Part shown: positions 17,791 through 27,834 of the stretch, piece after piece
Layout of the letters: the number at the start of each line of letters is the position of its first letter
How positions within the stretch are numbered: position 1 is the first letter of the stretch
Assembly: GCF_030682035.1 (NCBI RefSeq)
Contig: NZ_JAUXQZ010000019.1
Location: 1 to 44,820 of the forward strand
Direction: 5' to 3'
Origin: Brevundimonas sp.
GTDB taxonomy: Bacteria > Pseudomonadota > Alphaproteobacteria > Caulobacterales > Caulobacteraceae
DNA: 44,820 nt
Made by a program: the position numbers and the translations under genes
The notes under the pieces: model-generated
What the model saw: only the letters and a program-made list of their open reading frames with translations
Database searches by the model: none
What the model was told of the DNA's origin: nothing

Positions 17791-18251
17791 GCGACCGGCT
17801 TGTCGACAGTGACCATCATGGCCGCGAAATCGGCCTCCGAGGCCAGCTTGCCGTCGATGAAGGTCTCACCGCGGAATTTGAAGATGTCGCCGCGCCTCTT
17901 CGTAACCACTACCTGCATCCGCAACTGATCGCCCGGCCGGGCCGGCTTGCGGAAGCGGACGCCGTCGATGGACATGAACATGATCACCTTGCCCTCGACC
18001 GTGACATCCATCGATTTGGACATCAGCAGGGCGCCGGTCTGGGCCATGGCTTCGATGATCATCACGCCGGGCATGACGGGATCGATCGGGAAATGCCCGG
18101 GGAAATAGGGCTCGTTGTGAGTGACGTTCTTGATGCCCGTGATCGAGGTGTTGGCGACGAAATCCTCGGCCTTGTCGATGAGCAGAAAGGGATAGCGGTG
18201 CGGCAGCCGCCGCATCACCTCAGCATAGTCGATCCTGCCGTCGTCGCTCAT
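17787..18251 (-). CDS. fabZ: 3-hydroxyacyl-ACP dehydratase FabZ
   Basis: A 154-residue hot-dog-fold dehydratase of fatty acid elongation. LPHRYPFLLID (16-26) is the family entry motif; catalytic H53 (PGHFPIDPVMPG) and E67 (IIEAMAQTGALL) are in place. The start at 18251 gives the standard N-terminus; a longer open frame reads back into lpxD with no conserved sequence. It lies 25 bp after lpxD and overlaps lpxA by ATGA. It competes with LpxA and LpxD for 3-hydroxyacyl-ACP, so co-expression helps balance membrane lipid and lipid A. Confidence 0.96.
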   Translation of the reverse strand: MSDDGRIDYAEVMRRLPHRYPFLLIDKAEDFVANTSITGIKNVTHNEPYFPGHFPIDPVMPGVMIIEAMAQTGALLMSKSMDVTVEGKVIMFMSIDGVRFRKPARPGDQLRMQVVVTKRRGDIFKFRGETFIDGKLASEADFAAMMVTVDKPVA

Positions 18252-18276
18252 CCTGCGGCCTTCCTCGCCGACGGCG

Positions 18277-19278
18277 CTAGGAACGCGCCTTTCCGGACGC
18301 CTGTTTGGCGAGCCAGACCGCTTCGCGCAAGGACTGTCGGATCGGTTTGGCCGGATAGCCTGACCAGGTCTCGCCGGCCGGAATATCAGCCAGCACCCCG
18401 GCCCCGCCCGCCACGCGAGCCCCCTCGCCAATGCGGATATGATCGCCGATGCCCGCCTGGCCGCCGAAGATCACGTTGTCGCCGACGATGCAGGAGCCCG
18501 AAATACCCGTATGGGCGGCCATCAGGCAGTTGCGGCCTATGACGCAATTATGAGCGATCATGACCAGATTATCGATCTTGGTGTTCTCGCCGACGACGGT
18601 GTCGTCATAGGCCCCGCGGTCGACACAGGAGTTAGCCCCGACGGTGACCCCATCCTGCAGGATCACCCGGCCCAGCTGGGGAACATCGACCGGCCCGGTC
18701 TTCGAGCGCGCCGCGCCGAACCCCGCCTCGCCGATCCGGGCGCCGGACATCAGTCGGACGCGATCTCCGATCAGGGCGAAACCGACGCTGACATTGTAGC
18801 CGATGACGCAGTCGCGGCCGATCTGGACGCCCGGACCGATGACGCTGTTGGCGCCGATGCAGGTGCCCCGGCCGATCCGCGCGCCGGCGCCGATGACGAC
18901 GCCGGCCTCGAACACGACCGTGTGGTCCTCGGCGGCTTCCTCGCGATCAGCCTCTGAGAGCGGGATGGCCCGGTGAAGGGACGCCGACGCCCGCGCCCAG
19001 GCGGCTTGCGGCTCATCGGAAACGATGATGGCGGCGTCCGCGGGCGCGGCCTCAAGCGCGGCGGCGGGCAGGATCACGCACCCGGCCCGGGTCTGGCCCA
19101 GGGCGGCGGCGAATTTGCGATCCCCCAAAAAGGCGACATCCCCGGCCCCGGCGGACCCGAGGGGGGCGACGGCGGAGACCTGTCGGTCCCCGCCCCGGAT
19201 GACTTCGCCCCCGATCCGTTCGGCCAGCTCCGCGACGCTCAGCGACGGCAGGTTGTCGAAAAAACGCGGATCGGGCAT
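18277..19278 (-). CDS. lpxD: UDP-3-O-(3-hydroxyacyl)glucosamine N-acyltransferase
   Basis: A 333-residue trimeric acyltransferase, third step of lipid A synthesis. An N-terminal uridine-binding domain (about 10-100, with VSAVAPLGSAGAGDVAFLGD) precedes about ten left-handed beta-helix hexapeptide coils. The active-site His region is NLVMIAHNCVIGRNCLMAAHTGISG. The C-terminal part is helical (PIRQSLREAVWLAK). It is 7 bp after the skp stop, within the same run of genes. Confidence 0.96.
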   Translation of the reverse strand: MPDPRFFDNLPSLSVAELAERIGGEVIRGGDRQVSAVAPLGSAGAGDVAFLGDRKFAAALGQTRAGCVILPAAALEAAPADAAIIVSDEPQAAWARASASLHRAIPLSEADREEAAEDHTVVFEAGVVIGAGARIGRGTCIGANSVIGPGVQIGRDCVIGYNVSVGFALIGDRVRLMSGARIGEAGFGAARSKTGPVDVPQLGRVILQDGVTVGANSCVDRGAYDDTVVGENTKIDNLVMIAHNCVIGRNCLMAAHTGISGSCIVGDNVIFGGQAGIGDHIRIGEGARVAGGAGVLADIPAGETWSGYPAKPIRQSLREAVWLAKQASGKARS

Positions 19279-19285
19279 GGCGGCC

Positions 19286-19864
19286 CTATTGCTGCTGTTG
19301 GGCGGGCACTTCGAGACGGTTGAAGGATACCGACGGCAGGCTCGTGTTCAGGCGCTGGACGACGATGTCGGTGACGTCCATGGCCGGGTTGAAGATATAG
19401 ACAGCCGAACGGTCCAGCAGCAGGCCGCAGCCGCGCTCCTGATAGACGGCGACCAGGATCGGGTCGGCAGACTGGGCGATCGCCCGGATCTGCATCTGCT
19501 GGGTGTACTGTAGCTCCGCCTGACGGCGTTGCTCCAGCTGCTGGGCCTCTTCGGCGCGCTGCCGCCAGGCCCGCATGCGCGAGCCGTCCGGATCAGCCGC
19601 CTGGCCGCCCTGCTGCAAGGCTTGGGCCTCGGTCTGCAGCGTGGCGCCGTACGGGGCGAGTTCACCCTGCACTTCGGTGATCAGCCGCTGCATGCCGGCC
19701 TGGACGGACTGACCGGCCGTCGACTGGGCGAGCAGGCGGTCGTTGTGGAAGACACAGACGCCGGGCAGGACCGGACCCGGATTTGCCGGGGCCTGGGCTT
19801 GAGCCGCGGCAGAGCCGGCGGCCAGGGAGGCGAGTGCGAATGCGCCGATTGCGAACAGTTTCAT
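19286..19864 (-). CDS. skp: OmpH/Skp family periplasmic chaperone
   Basis: A 192-residue exported protein with a clear signal peptide (KLFAIGAFALASLAAGSAAAQ, cleavage near 21-23). The sequence after it is rich in Gln, Glu and Ala over about 55-135, fitting the coiled-coil arms of Skp, and the C-terminal VTDIVVQRLNTSLPSV is typical of the OmpH family. It holds unfolded outer-membrane proteins for BamA. Its place between bamA and lpxD is conserved in proteobacteria. The N-terminal GVCVFHNDRLLAQS corresponds to the family's first beta strand. Confidence 0.9.
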   Translation of the reverse strand: MKLFAIGAFALASLAAGSAAAQAQAPANPGPVLPGVCVFHNDRLLAQSTAGQSVQAGMQRLITEVQGELAPYGATLQTEAQALQQGGQAADPDGSRMRAWRQRAEEAQQLEQRRQAELQYTQQMQIRAIAQSADPILVAVYQERGCGLLLDRSAVYIFNPAMDVTDIVVQRLNTSLPSVSFNRLEVPAQQQQ

Positions 19865-19896
19865 CGTGAACCTTTGATGCGGGAATAGCGCCCGCG

Positions 19897-22371
19897 CTAG
19901 AACTGAGTGGAGGTCGAGAAGCGAAACGTTTCTGTTTTGTCGTACTGTTGCTGGCCGATGATCTGGCTCAGGTCGAAGCGGATGGGACCCATGGGTGAAC
20001 GCCAGTGAATGCTGACGCCGGCGGAGGCCCGCAGGGCCAGCTCGTCGACGATATTGGGGTTCGGCAACCCGCCGGTCGTCGTTGTGTAGCGGTCATCCAG
20101 AACTCCGACCGTGCCGACGTCGGTGAAGACCGAGGTACGGATGCCATACTCTTCGGGCAGACCGTTGGGGACGGTCATTTCCAGCGTGCCGATGGCGTAG
20201 AAATTGCCCCCGAGGGCGTCCTTGTTGGTGCCGGGGGTCAGGTCACGCGGCCCGATGCCCGCGGTCTGAAAGCCGCGGAAGCTGTTGCCGCCCTTGAAGA
20301 AGCGGTCGTTGATCCGGATCGGGTCGCCGCCCCACCCCGCGATATAGCCCACCGAGGCCGTGGCGGTCACGACCCAGTTGGGGCGGATGCCCCAATAGGC
20401 CGACACGTCCGCCTCGGACTTGACGTAGTTCACATCTCCGCCGATGCCGGCGAAATCCTGTCGCAGGCTGCCGGTCCAGCCACGCGTCGGCCGAACGGGA
20501 TCGTTCCGGCGGTCAACCAGCAGGGTATAGCCCGCCGAGGAGTTTATGAACGAGCCGGCCTGATCGCACAGGGCGTTGGAACCGCCGTTGCAGAAGCCCT
20601 GCGGCACGATGATCTCATCGCTCTTCAGGAAGTAACGGGTGCTCAGCAGGGTGTAGCCGTTCAGCGGATAGGACAGGCGTAAGCCCCCGCCAGTCGAGCG
20701 GTAGTCGTAGGATGAGAACTTGCTCAGGTCATAGCGCGAGTGAAAGGCGTCGAAGCCGGCGCGCAGGTCGCGGCCGAGGAATTTAGGCTCGGTGAAGCGG
20801 AAGTCCATCTGCTGACGCAGCGACCCCCATTCGACACGAGCGACGACATTCTGGCCCCGGCCGCGGAAATTGCGTTCGGTGATGCCCAGATTGACCACGA
20901 AGGAGTCGACCGAGCTGAAGCCGGCGCCGACGGACAGTTCGCCGGTCGGCTGTTCCGTGACGGTGACATTGACCACTGATCGGTCGGGCGCCGTACCGCG
21001 GGCCTCCTCGACAGTGACGTCCTTGAAGAAGCCCAGAGCCCGCAGATTGTTGCGCGAACGCTCCAGCAGGGTGCGGTTGAAGGCGTCGCCTTCGGTCAGC
21101 ATCATCTCCCGGCGGATGACATTGTCCAGCGTACGGGTGTTGCCGATGACGTTGATCCTGTCGACGTAAACCCGCTGGCCTTCCTTGACGTTGAACGTGA
21201 CATCGACGGTGTCGGTCTCGGGATTGGCCCGATAGGTCGGGTCAATTTCGACGAAGGCATAGCCCGCCGAACCCGCCGCGAATGTCAGGGCGTCGACCGC
21301 CGACTCGATCTTGTCGCTCTCGTACAGGTCCCCGGTGCGGATCGGCAGCAGCAGCTTCAGGAAGTCGGGATTCAGACGATCGTTCTCGGTGACGACATCG
21401 ACCGTGCCGAAATTGTAGCGATCGCCCTCATCCACGGTCAGGGTGATGCCGAAGGCGCTGTCGTCCGGCGCCAGTTCGGAAATCGCCGACAGAACCCGGA
21501 AGTCGTAGTAGCCGCGGTTGGTGTAGAATTTCCGCAGCTGCTCCCGGTCGTAGTCCAGACGGTTCGGGTCGTAGTTGTCATTGGTTGTGAACAGACGGTA
21601 CCAGGCCGACTGTTGCGTCACCATGACCTCGCGCAGGTCGCTGTCCGAAAAGGCGCTATTGCCCAGGAAGGTGATGGCCCGCACGCCAGTCTCGGGACCC
21701 TCGCTGATCTCGAACACCACATCGACGCGGTTCTGGTCCAGCTGGACGATCTTGGGCGTGACGGTGGCCGAGATGCGGCCTGACAGGCGGTACAGCTCGA
21801 CGATCTTGCCGACGTCTTCCTGGATCCGGGCGCGGGTGTAGATGCCGCGCGGCTTCAGCGTGACTTCTTCGCGCAGCTTGTCCTCGCTGACCGCGCCGTT
21901 CCCCTCGAACACCACCTGGTTGATGATCGGGTTCTCGACGATCTCGACGATCAGATCGCCATTCGGCTGGACGCCCAGTTGGACGTCGGCGAACAGCTGG
22001 GTGCGGGTGAGTGTGCGGACGGCGACGTCCAGCACCGCGGGATCGACCGTGTCGCCCGGCTGGATCGGCAGATAGGACAGGACCGTGGTCTGGTCGATGC
22101 GCTGGTTGCCGCGCACCAGAATGCGATTGATCGTGACCCGCTGTTCCTGCGGCGCCGCCGGCTGCGCCGCCACAGGGGGACCCACCTCGACCGGCGCCGG
22201 CTGAATCACCGGTGCGGCCGGAGCCGGACTTTGGGCCATGGCCGGACCGGCCAGCCCTGCGGCGGCCGCAAGGGCCAGCAGGCTGGGGCTCAGGACCCTG
22301 GCGAAATGAAGGGCGGACACATCTTGTCGGATCATACGGGAAACCATCGGGGGCTGGCGTCGGCTCGTCAT
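19897..22371 (-). CDS. bamA: outer membrane protein assembly factor BamA
   Basis: An 824-residue Omp85 protein, the core of the machine that inserts beta-barrel proteins into the outer membrane. A signal peptide (ending AGPAMAQS, near residues 44-48) is followed by a Pro/Ala-rich linker, five POTRA domains (about 78-430) and a 16-strand barrel. The conserved lid-loop motif GGNSFRGF is present, and the last residue is Phe, as needed for barrel recognition. The ATG at 22371 overlaps the rseP stop (ATGA); an internal ATG 12 codons later would give a more usual signal peptide. Confidence 0.97.
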   Translation of the reverse strand: MTSRRQPPMVSRMIRQDVSALHFARVLSPSLLALAAAAGLAGPAMAQSPAPAAPVIQPAPVEVGPPVAAQPAAPQEQRVTINRILVRGNQRIDQTTVLSYLPIQPGDTVDPAVLDVAVRTLTRTQLFADVQLGVQPNGDLIVEIVENPIINQVVFEGNGAVSEDKLREEVTLKPRGIYTRARIQEDVGKIVELYRLSGRISATVTPKIVQLDQNRVDVVFEISEGPETGVRAITFLGNSAFSDSDLREVMVTQQSAWYRLFTTNDNYDPNRLDYDREQLRKFYTNRGYYDFRVLSAISELAPDDSAFGITLTVDEGDRYNFGTVDVVTENDRLNPDFLKLLLPIRTGDLYESDKIESAVDALTFAAGSAGYAFVEIDPTYRANPETDTVDVTFNVKEGQRVYVDRINVIGNTRTLDNVIRREMMLTEGDAFNRTLLERSRNNLRALGFFKDVTVEEARGTAPDRSVVNVTVTEQPTGELSVGAGFSSVDSFVVNLGITERNFRGRGQNVVARVEWGSLRQQMDFRFTEPKFLGRDLRAGFDAFHSRYDLSKFSSYDYRSTGGGLRLSYPLNGYTLLSTRYFLKSDEIIVPQGFCNGGSNALCDQAGSFINSSAGYTLLVDRRNDPVRPTRGWTGSLRQDFAGIGGDVNYVKSEADVSAYWGIRPNWVVTATASVGYIAGWGGDPIRINDRFFKGGNSFRGFQTAGIGPRDLTPGTNKDALGGNFYAIGTLEMTVPNGLPEEYGIRTSVFTDVGTVGVLDDRYTTTTGGLPNPNIVDELALRASAGVSIHWRSPMGPIRFDLSQIIGQQQYDKTETFRFSTSTQF

Positions 22372-23582
22372 GCGAGCCCGCCGAGGAATTTGAACAGGCT
22401 CAGCTTCTGCAGGTCGTTCCAGGTCGCGAACAACATCAATCCCGCCAGCAAAGCAAGACCGACACGGTAGCCGACCTCCTGAACGCGAGCGGGGACTGGC
22501 CTGCGGGCCACAGCTTCATAAGCATAGAACAGCAGATGTCCCCCATCCAGAACCGGAATCGGCAGCAGATTAACAATGCCAATTCCGATCGAAACTATGG
22601 CGGCGAAGCCAATAAATGTCAGCGCGAGGTTGCGGGCCATCCGGCCGGGGTCGGGATTCGCCGCGACCGCCTGCTGGGTTACGCCCCCGGCGGCCTTGGC
22701 GATGCCGATCGGACCGTTGAGCAGGTCGCCCGATTCCTTGCCGGTGAAGATGCGACCGATGTAGGTGCCGGTGGTCGCCACCGTCGTGCCGATGGTCTCG
22801 ACGCCCTTGCCGAAAGCCTCAACAGGATTCAGACGGCGGAAGCTGAAATCCTCGACCCGCTGATCCGGCACCAAACCTATCCGGGCGATTCGAACGCGTC
22901 CCGCGACGGGGTCGTCCTCAAGGCGCCGCTGCGGCGTGGCGGTCAGCACGACCTCGCGCCCGGCGCGATTGACCGTGAAACGCAGGGGTTCACCCGCGCT
23001 CATCACGATGGTGCGTTCGAGTTCATTGAAGTCGACAATCGGACGGTCGCCGATCCGTACGACCAGATCGCCCGGCTGAAATCCCGCCTCGGCCGCGGGG
23101 CTTCCTTGCTCGACGGTGGCCACGCGCGGCGCCAGAACCTGCTCGCCGACGACGCTGAACAGGACGGTGAACAGCACCATCGACAGGAGGAAATTGGCCG
23201 CCGGCCCTGCGGCGACGATCAACGCCCGCTGCCAGATCGGCTTGAAATGGAAATAGTCGCGCTCGGCGCCCGGGCCGTTCTCGGCGATCACCCGCTGCTT
23301 CAGTTCGGCCAGGCCCGCCTGGTCCGGCACGCTGGAGGCGTCCAGATCGCCCGAAAACTTGACGTAACCGCCCAGCGGCAGCCACGCCATCCGCCACTCG
23401 GTGCCGTGCTTGTCGGTCCGGGCCACGATGGTCTTGCCGAATCCGATGGAGAAGCGGTCGACCTTCACGCCAAAGGCGCGGGCGACGAGGAAATGGCCGA
23501 GTTCATGGATGGTGACGATGAAGGTCAGCACCAGCAGAAAGGGTACGATGGAAAGCAGCGCCTGACCGAGAAAGCCCATCAT
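22368..23582 (-). CDS. rseP: site-2 zinc metalloprotease (RseP/MmpA)
   Basis: A 404-residue intramembrane protease. The zinc-binding HELGH is at 26-30 in the first membrane helix, a PDZ domain (about 150-215, VEQGSPAAEAGFQPGDLVVRI) faces the periplasm, and the third zinc ligand lies in NLLPIPVLDGGH at 345-347. The Caulobacter orthologue MmpA cleaves the polarity factor PodJ, and RseP of enterics acts on anti-sigma factors; which substrate applies here is unknown. A single PDZ domain is seen, as in MmpA. It sits between dxr and bamA, the usual position. Confidence 0.96.
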   Translation of the reverse strand: MMGFLGQALLSIVPFLLVLTFIVTIHELGHFLVARAFGVKVDRFSIGFGKTIVARTDKHGTEWRMAWLPLGGYVKFSGDLDASSVPDQAGLAELKQRVIAENGPGAERDYFHFKPIWQRALIVAAGPAANFLLSMVLFTVLFSVVGEQVLAPRVATVEQGSPAAEAGFQPGDLVVRIGDRPIVDFNELERTIVMSAGEPLRFTVNRAGREVVLTATPQRRLEDDPVAGRVRIARIGLVPDQRVEDFSFRRLNPVEAFGKGVETIGTTVATTGTYIGRIFTGKESGDLLNGPIGIAKAAGGVTQQAVAANPDPGRMARNLALTFIGFAAIVSIGIGIVNLLPIPVLDGGHLLFYAYEAVARRPVPARVQEVGYRVGLALLAGLMLFATWNDLQKLSLFKFLGGLA

Positions 23583-23605
23583 GCCGTTATCGGTCCCTCC
23601 GCCAT

Positions 23606-24802
23606 TCAGGCTGCCGCCGCGATGCCGCGGATGATTGATTCCGCCATCCGTCGCGCCTGCGCATCCACGGCCAGGGCCGCGTCGCAGGCGTTGTCGGAAC
23701 CGGAATCCACCCCCGTGGCCGTCACGCGCGACAAGGTGTCGGCGACGACTGCGGCAATATTGAGAAAGCCCAATCGACGGTCAAGGAAGGCCAGGGCCGC
23801 AACCTCGTTGGCGGCATTGAACACGATGGGCGCCGCGCCGCCTGCCTGTAACGCCTGTCGCGCGAGTTTCAAGGCCGGAAACCGCTCGTCGTTCGGGGCC
23901 TCGAACGTCAGCTGACCGAGAGCGGCGAGGTCCAGCCGCGGCGCGTTCCAGGCGATCCGGTCGGGCCAGGCGAGGGCGTAGGCGATCGGCGTCTTCATGT
24001 CCGGCGGCCCCATCTGGGCCAGGGTCGAGCCGTCGATGTATTCCACCAGGCTGTGGACGATGGACTCTGGATGCACCACCACGCCGATCCGCTCGACCGG
24101 CATGTCGAACAGATAGGCCGCCTCGATCGTCTCCAGACCCTTGTTGGCCATGGTGGCGCTGTCGACGGATATCTTGGCCCCCATACTCCAGTTGGGATGG
24201 GCCACGGCCTGTTCCGGCGTGATCGACTTCAGCGCCTCGAGCGGCGCATTGCGGAACGGCCCGCCCGAGGCGGTCAGGACCAGTCGGGCGACCCGTTCCG
24301 GCGCCTCATGCGGGAACACCTGATGGATGGCCGAATGTTCGGAATCGACCGGCAACAGCCGCCCGCCCGAGCGCCGGACCCGGTCGATCAACGCCGGGCC
24401 GCAGCAGACCAGGCTCTCCTTGTTGGCCAGAGCCAGGGTCGCGCCGGTCGCGGCGGCCGTCCAGGCCGAGCGCAGGCCCGCCGCGCCGACGATGGCGGCC
24501 ATGATCCAGTCCGCGGGCCGGGCCGCCGCCTCGATCACCGCCTGATCGCCCGCGGCGACCTCCACCCCGGTTCCGGCCAAGGCCTCGCGCAGTTCGGCCA
24601 GCCGCGCGGGATCGGCCGTCACCGCCAGCTTCGGTTTCCAGCGCCGCGCCTGTTCGGCCAGCCGGGCGACATTGGCCCCGCCAGTCAGGGCCTCGACCTC
24701 GAACGCGCCGGTCCCGGCGGTCTCGGCCTGAGCCATCAGATCCAGAGTCGAACAGCCGACCGAGCCTGTCGCGCCCAGCACCGTCACCCGCCGCCGGATC
24801 AT
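23606..24802 (-). CDS. dxr: 1-deoxy-D-xylulose 5-phosphate reductoisomerase
   Basis: A 398-residue enzyme making 2-C-methyl-D-erythritol 4-phosphate, the committed step of non-mevalonate isoprenoid synthesis and the target of fosmidomycin. The NADPH loop is [15 protein letters not shown]; other motifs are [26 protein letters not shown] (metal-binding acidic residues), LTASGGPFR and [23 protein letters not shown]. The start at 24802 overlaps the cdsA stop by ATGA. Its product pathway feeds UppS a few genes upstream. Confidence 0.97.
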   Translation of the reverse strand: MIRRRVTVLGATGSVGCSTLDLMAQAETAGTGAFEVEALTGGANVARLAEQARRWKPKLAVTADPARLAELREALAGTGVEVAAGDQAVIEAAARPADWIMAAIVGAAGLRSAWTAAATGATLALANKESLVCCGPALIDRVRRSGGRLLPVDSEHSAIHQVFPHEAPERVARLVLTASGGPFRNAPLEALKSITPEQAVAHPNWSMGAKISVDSATMANKGLETIEAAYLFDMPVERIGVVVHPESIVHSLVEYIDGSTLAQMGPPDMKTPIAYALAWPDRIAWNAPRLDLAALGQLTFEAPNDERFPALKLARQALQAGGAAPIVFNAANEVAALAFLDRRLGFLNIAAVVADTLSRVTATGVDSGSDNACDAALAVDAQARRMAESIIRGIAAAA

Positions 24803-25614
24803 GCAGCGCCGCCGGTCAGGCCGACGATCAGCCGCGCGCAGGCGACCACCACGACGGCGAACATCAGTCCGTCCACCCGATCGAGCAGACCTCCATGACC
24901 GGGGATGAGCTTGCCCGCGTCCTTGACGCCATAGCGTCTCTTCAGCGCCGACTCCCACAGGTCGCCGCCCATGGTGGCGAGGGCCGCCGCCAGCCCCAGA
25001 GCCGCGCCCCACCCGGCGCCGATGCCCATGTCGAGAAACGTCCCCAAGGCGGCGCCCGCGACCGTGCCGGCGCCCAGACCGCCGATGAAACCCGACCAGG
25101 TCTTGTTCGGCGAGAAGCGCGGCCACAGCTTGGGTCCGCCGACCAGACTGCCGACCACATAGGCCATGATGTCCGACGCCCAGGCGATGACGAAGGCGGA
25201 GACCGTCCAGGCCAGGCCGCTCTGGGTATCGACATCCCGCAGCCAGATCAGCAGCACCGCCGGCCAGCCGAGATAGAGCACGCCATAGGCCGCATCCAGC
25301 GCCTCCTGCCCCCGATTGCGCGCGAACAGCCCGGCGGCCACCGCGCCGAACACCAGCATGACGAGGGCCAGCGAAAGCTGTCCGGCGTGCGCCGCCACCA
25401 CGCCGGCGACGAGGCCGAAGGCCACCGCCCCCGCCATCACGCGCCAGGCCTTGGCCGCGCTCATCGTCGCCCATTCCACGGCCAGCAGCGAGCATGCCGC
25501 CAGCATTAGCCCGAGGAACCAAAGACCGCCGGCCCAGATGGCCAGAACCGCGGCGGGCGCCAGGATGATGGCCGAGGCGGCCCTCAGGCCTATGTCGCTG
25601 GCCTTGACCGCCAT
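24799..25614 (-). CDS. cdsA: phosphatidate cytidylyltransferase
   Basis: A 271-residue membrane enzyme making CDP-diacylglycerol from phosphatidic acid and CTP. About seven or eight hydrophobic helices precede the C-terminal signature [21 protein letters not shown] and LLDRVD, which carries the metal-binding Asp residues. The ATG at 25614 is chosen because the longer open frame reads back into uppS; the two genes overlap as TGATG. It supplies precursors for phosphatidylglycerol and cardiolipin. Confidence 0.95.
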   Translation of the reverse strand: MAVKASDIGLRAASAIILAPAAVLAIWAGGLWFLGLMLAACSLLAVEWATMSAAKAWRVMAGAVAFGLVAGVVAAHAGQLSLALVMLVFGAVAAGLFARNRGQEALDAAYGVLYLGWPAVLLIWLRDVDTQSGLAWTVSAFVIAWASDIMAYVVGSLVGGPKLWPRFSPNKTWSGFIGGLGAGTVAGAALGTFLDMGIGAGWGAALGLAAALATMGGDLWESALKRRYGVKDAGKLIPGHGGLLDRVDGLMFAVVVVACARLIVGLTGGAA

Positions 25615-26396
25615 CAGCCGGCCGCAAGCGCGGGCGCGGCGGCCTCGGCGGGCGCAGCCCGGCCGCCGAAGCGGCGGTCCCGGTTGCGGTATTGCTCGAC
25701 CACGTCGGCCAGTCCATCGGCGCCATAATCGGGCCAGAGGACATTCTGATAGACCAATTCGGCGTAGGCGGCCTCCCACAGAAGGAAGTTCGACAGCCGC
25801 TGCTCGCCCGAGGTCCGCACGATCACATCGACAGGCGGCGCGCCTGCGGTGGACAGGCCCAGACCCAGCGACTCCTCGTCCAGCGGACCCGTCGCCTGTC
25901 CGGCCAGCATAGCGTCGACATGGCGCTGGGCCGCGTCGACGATGTCGGCCCGACCGCCGTAGTTGAAGGCGACCTGAAGCAGGAATTTGTCGTTGTGGGC
26001 CGTCGTCGCCTCGGCCCGGTCGATGATCGCGATGATGTCGGCGGGCAGTCCGGCGCGGCGCCCAAGAACCCGGACCCGCACGCCCGCGCGCTCCAGCCGT
26101 TTCAGATCGCTGGCGACATAGGAGCGGACCAGACCCATCAGGTCCGAGACCTCATCAGCGGGTCGGCTCCAGTTCTCGGTCGAGAACCCGAACACCGTCA
26201 GGCATCGGATGCCGAACCGGGGCGCGGCCTCGATCGTGCGTTTCAAGGCCTGCACGCCTTCACGGTGGCCCATGGCGCGCGGCAGGCCACGCGCCTCGGC
26301 CCAGCGGCCGTTGCCGTCCATGATCAGGGCGACGTGCCGGGGATCGCCGGGGCGCGGTCCGTCAGTCAGCGCGGGATGAAGGGGTTCGGCGGGCAT
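25614..26396 (-). CDS. uppS: undecaprenyl diphosphate synthase
   Basis: A 260-residue cis-prenyltransferase that makes the C55 carrier for peptidoglycan and O-antigen. Motifs in order are [15 protein letters not shown] with catalytic D27, [24 protein letters not shown], and the C-terminal [21 protein letters not shown] with the basic diphosphate-binding residues. A C-terminal Ala-rich tail of about 20 residues is extra and probably disordered. It follows frr by 30 bp and overlaps cdsA. Confidence 0.97.
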   Translation of the reverse strand: MPAEPLHPALTDGPRPGDPRHVALIMDGNGRWAEARGLPRAMGHREGVQALKRTIEAAPRFGIRCLTVFGFSTENWSRPADEVSDLMGLVRSYVASDLKRLERAGVRVRVLGRRAGLPADIIAIIDRAEATTAHNDKFLLQVAFNYGGRADIVDAAQRHVDAMLAGQATGPLDEESLGLGLSTAGAPPVDVIVRTSGEQRLSNFLLWEAAYAELVYQNVLWPDYGADGLADVVEQYRNRDRRFGGRAAPAEAAAPALAAG

Positions 26397-26426
26397 ACGA
26401 CGCGTTTCCTACGGCAATTCGCGCCG

Positions 26427-26984
26427 TCAAACCTGCATGATCTCAACTTCCTTGGTCCTCAAGGCCTCGTCGATGCGCTTGATGGCCGCGTCGGTGTCCT
26501 TCTGGACCTCGGTTTCCATCTTCTTCTGCTCGTCCTGGCTTATCTCACCGGCTTTTTCGGCCTTCTTGAGGTCCTCATTGGCGTCGCGGCGGACGTTGCG
26601 GACGGAAATCTTCTGCTGCTCCGTGTATTTGCCGGCCAGTTTGGCCAGGTCCTTGCGACGTTCCTCGGTCAGCGGCGGTACGGGGATGCGCAGGGTCTGG
26701 CCGTCGACGATCGGGTTCAGGCCCAGGCCGGCGGCGCGGATAGCCTTCTCGACCGGACCGACCATGGTCTTGTCCCAGACATTGACCGAGATCATCCGCG
26801 GCTCGGGCACGCTGATCGCGGCGACCGAATTCAGCGGGGCGTTGGAGCCGTAGGCTTGCACCTGCACGGGATCCAGCAGGCCGACGTTGGCGCGCCCCGT
26901 GCGAAGGCCGTTGAACTCTTCCTTCAGGGCGGACACGGATTTGTCCATGCGCTCGCGGTAGGTCTTCAGGTCAGGCTTGGCCAT
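26427..26984 (-). CDS. frr: ribosome recycling factor
   Basis: A 185-residue factor that, with EF-G, splits post-termination ribosomes. The first domain includes [23 protein letters not shown], and later motifs [17 protein letters not shown] and [16 protein letters not shown] are characteristic of RRF. Length is standard. It lies 35 bp after pyrH and 30 bp before uppS, the conserved order pyrH-frr-uppS. Confidence 0.97.
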   Translation of the reverse strand: MAKPDLKTYRERMDKSVSALKEEFNGLRTGRANVGLLDPVQVQAYGSNAPLNSVAAISVPEPRMISVNVWDKTMVGPVEKAIRAAGLGLNPIVDGQTLRIPVPPLTEERRKDLAKLAGKYTEQQKISVRNVRRDANEDLKKAEKAGEISQDEQKKMETEVQKDTDAAIKRIDEALRTKEVEIMQV

Positions 26985-27019
26985 AGTCGTGTCTCTCGCG
27001 GTTTCTTGTCTTTGGCGGT

Positions 27020-27760
27020 TCAGGAGGCCTTTTTCGAGGAGATGACCGTAAAGGTCCCCTCCCCCGTCAGCGTCCGGCGCAGCGAATTGTTCTCCCGGAT
27101 CGAGAAGACCACGATCGGAATGCCCGAGTCACGCATGAGGGCGATGGCCGATGCGTCCATAACCTTCAGGTCCTTGGCCAGCACATCGTGATAGGTCAGG
27201 GTCTCGTAGCGGGTCGCGCTCGAGTCCTTCTTGGGGTCCGCTGTATAGACGCCGTCCACGCTGGTGCCCTTCAGCAAGGCGTCGCAGCCCATTTCGGCCG
27301 CCCGCAGCGCGGCGCCCGAATCGGTGGTGAAGAAGGGCGCGCCGACGCCGGCGGCGAAGATCACCACCCGGCCCTTTTCGAGATGACGCAGGGCCCGGCG
27401 GCGCACATAGGGCTCCGCCACGGCGTTCATGGTCAAGGCGCTCTGCACCCGGGTCTGGACGCCGATCTTCTCGAGCGCCGACTGCATGGCCAAGGCGTTC
27501 ATCACCGTCGCCAGCATGCCCATATAGTCGGCCGTGGCGCGCTCCATGTCGCCGGCGGCCTTGCTCAGTCCCCGAAAGATGTTGCCGCCTCCAATGACGA
27601 GGCAGATTTCGACGCCTTCGCGAGCCACGTCGGCCACGGCCTGGGCCACGCCGGCGACGGTCTTCATATCGATGCCGTAGGACTGATCGCCCATCAGCAC
27701 CTCGCCCGAGACCTTCAGCAGGATGCGCTTGTACAGAAACTCGGGCGGGGCGTCGGGCAT
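27020..27760 (-). CDS. pyrH: UMP kinase
   Basis: A 246-residue amino acid kinase family enzyme that phosphorylates UMP to UDP, usually GTP-activated and UTP-inhibited. Motifs are [25 protein letters not shown], the [15 protein letters not shown] substrate region and [14 protein letters not shown]. Start codon ATG at 27760. In most alphaproteobacteria rpsB and tsf precede it; here the gene directly upstream is rnj, and a promoter-like site lies in the 74-bp gap. Confidence 0.96.
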   Translation of the reverse strand: MPDAPPEFLYKRILLKVSGEVLMGDQSYGIDMKTVAGVAQAVADVAREGVEICLVIGGGNIFRGLSKAAGDMERATADYMGMLATVMNALAMQSALEKIGVQTRVQSALTMNAVAEPYVRRRALRHLEKGRVVIFAAGVGAPFFTTDSGAALRAAEMGCDALLKGTSVDGVYTADPKKDSSATRYETLTYHDVLAKDLKVMDASAIALMRDSGIPIVVFSIRENNSLRRTLTGEGTFTVISSKKAS

Positions 27761-27789
27761 GGGGCGGTCCTGGGCGGCGGATTCGGCTC

Positions 27790-27817
27790 CTTATAGAAAG
27801 CGAACCCGCCGGTTCAA
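27790..27817 (-). promoter_or_regulatory. putative pyrH promoter
   Basis: Read on the minus strand, TTGAAC (27817-27812) and TATAAG (27795-27790) are separated by 16 bp, with the pyrH ATG about 30 bp further on. This would let pyrH-frr-uppS and the following genes be transcribed independently of rnj and the nuo genes. Confidence 0.5.
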
Positions 27818-27834
27818 AGGCCTGACTGCCGCGA

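Noticed and set aside
22212..23915. A 567-codon plus-strand frame opposite rseP and its neighbours
   Set aside because: Shadow of rseP, bamA and dxr; composition typical of antisense translation.
24803..25744. A 5' extension of dxr reading through cdsA in another frame
   Set aside because: The conserved Dxr N-terminus begins at 24802, and the extension is out-of-frame cdsA sequence.
27802..27815. Hairpin GAACC/GGTTC after rnj as a terminator
   Set aside because: Only 5 bp of stem, no clear T tract, and it overlaps the likely pyrH promoter spacer.
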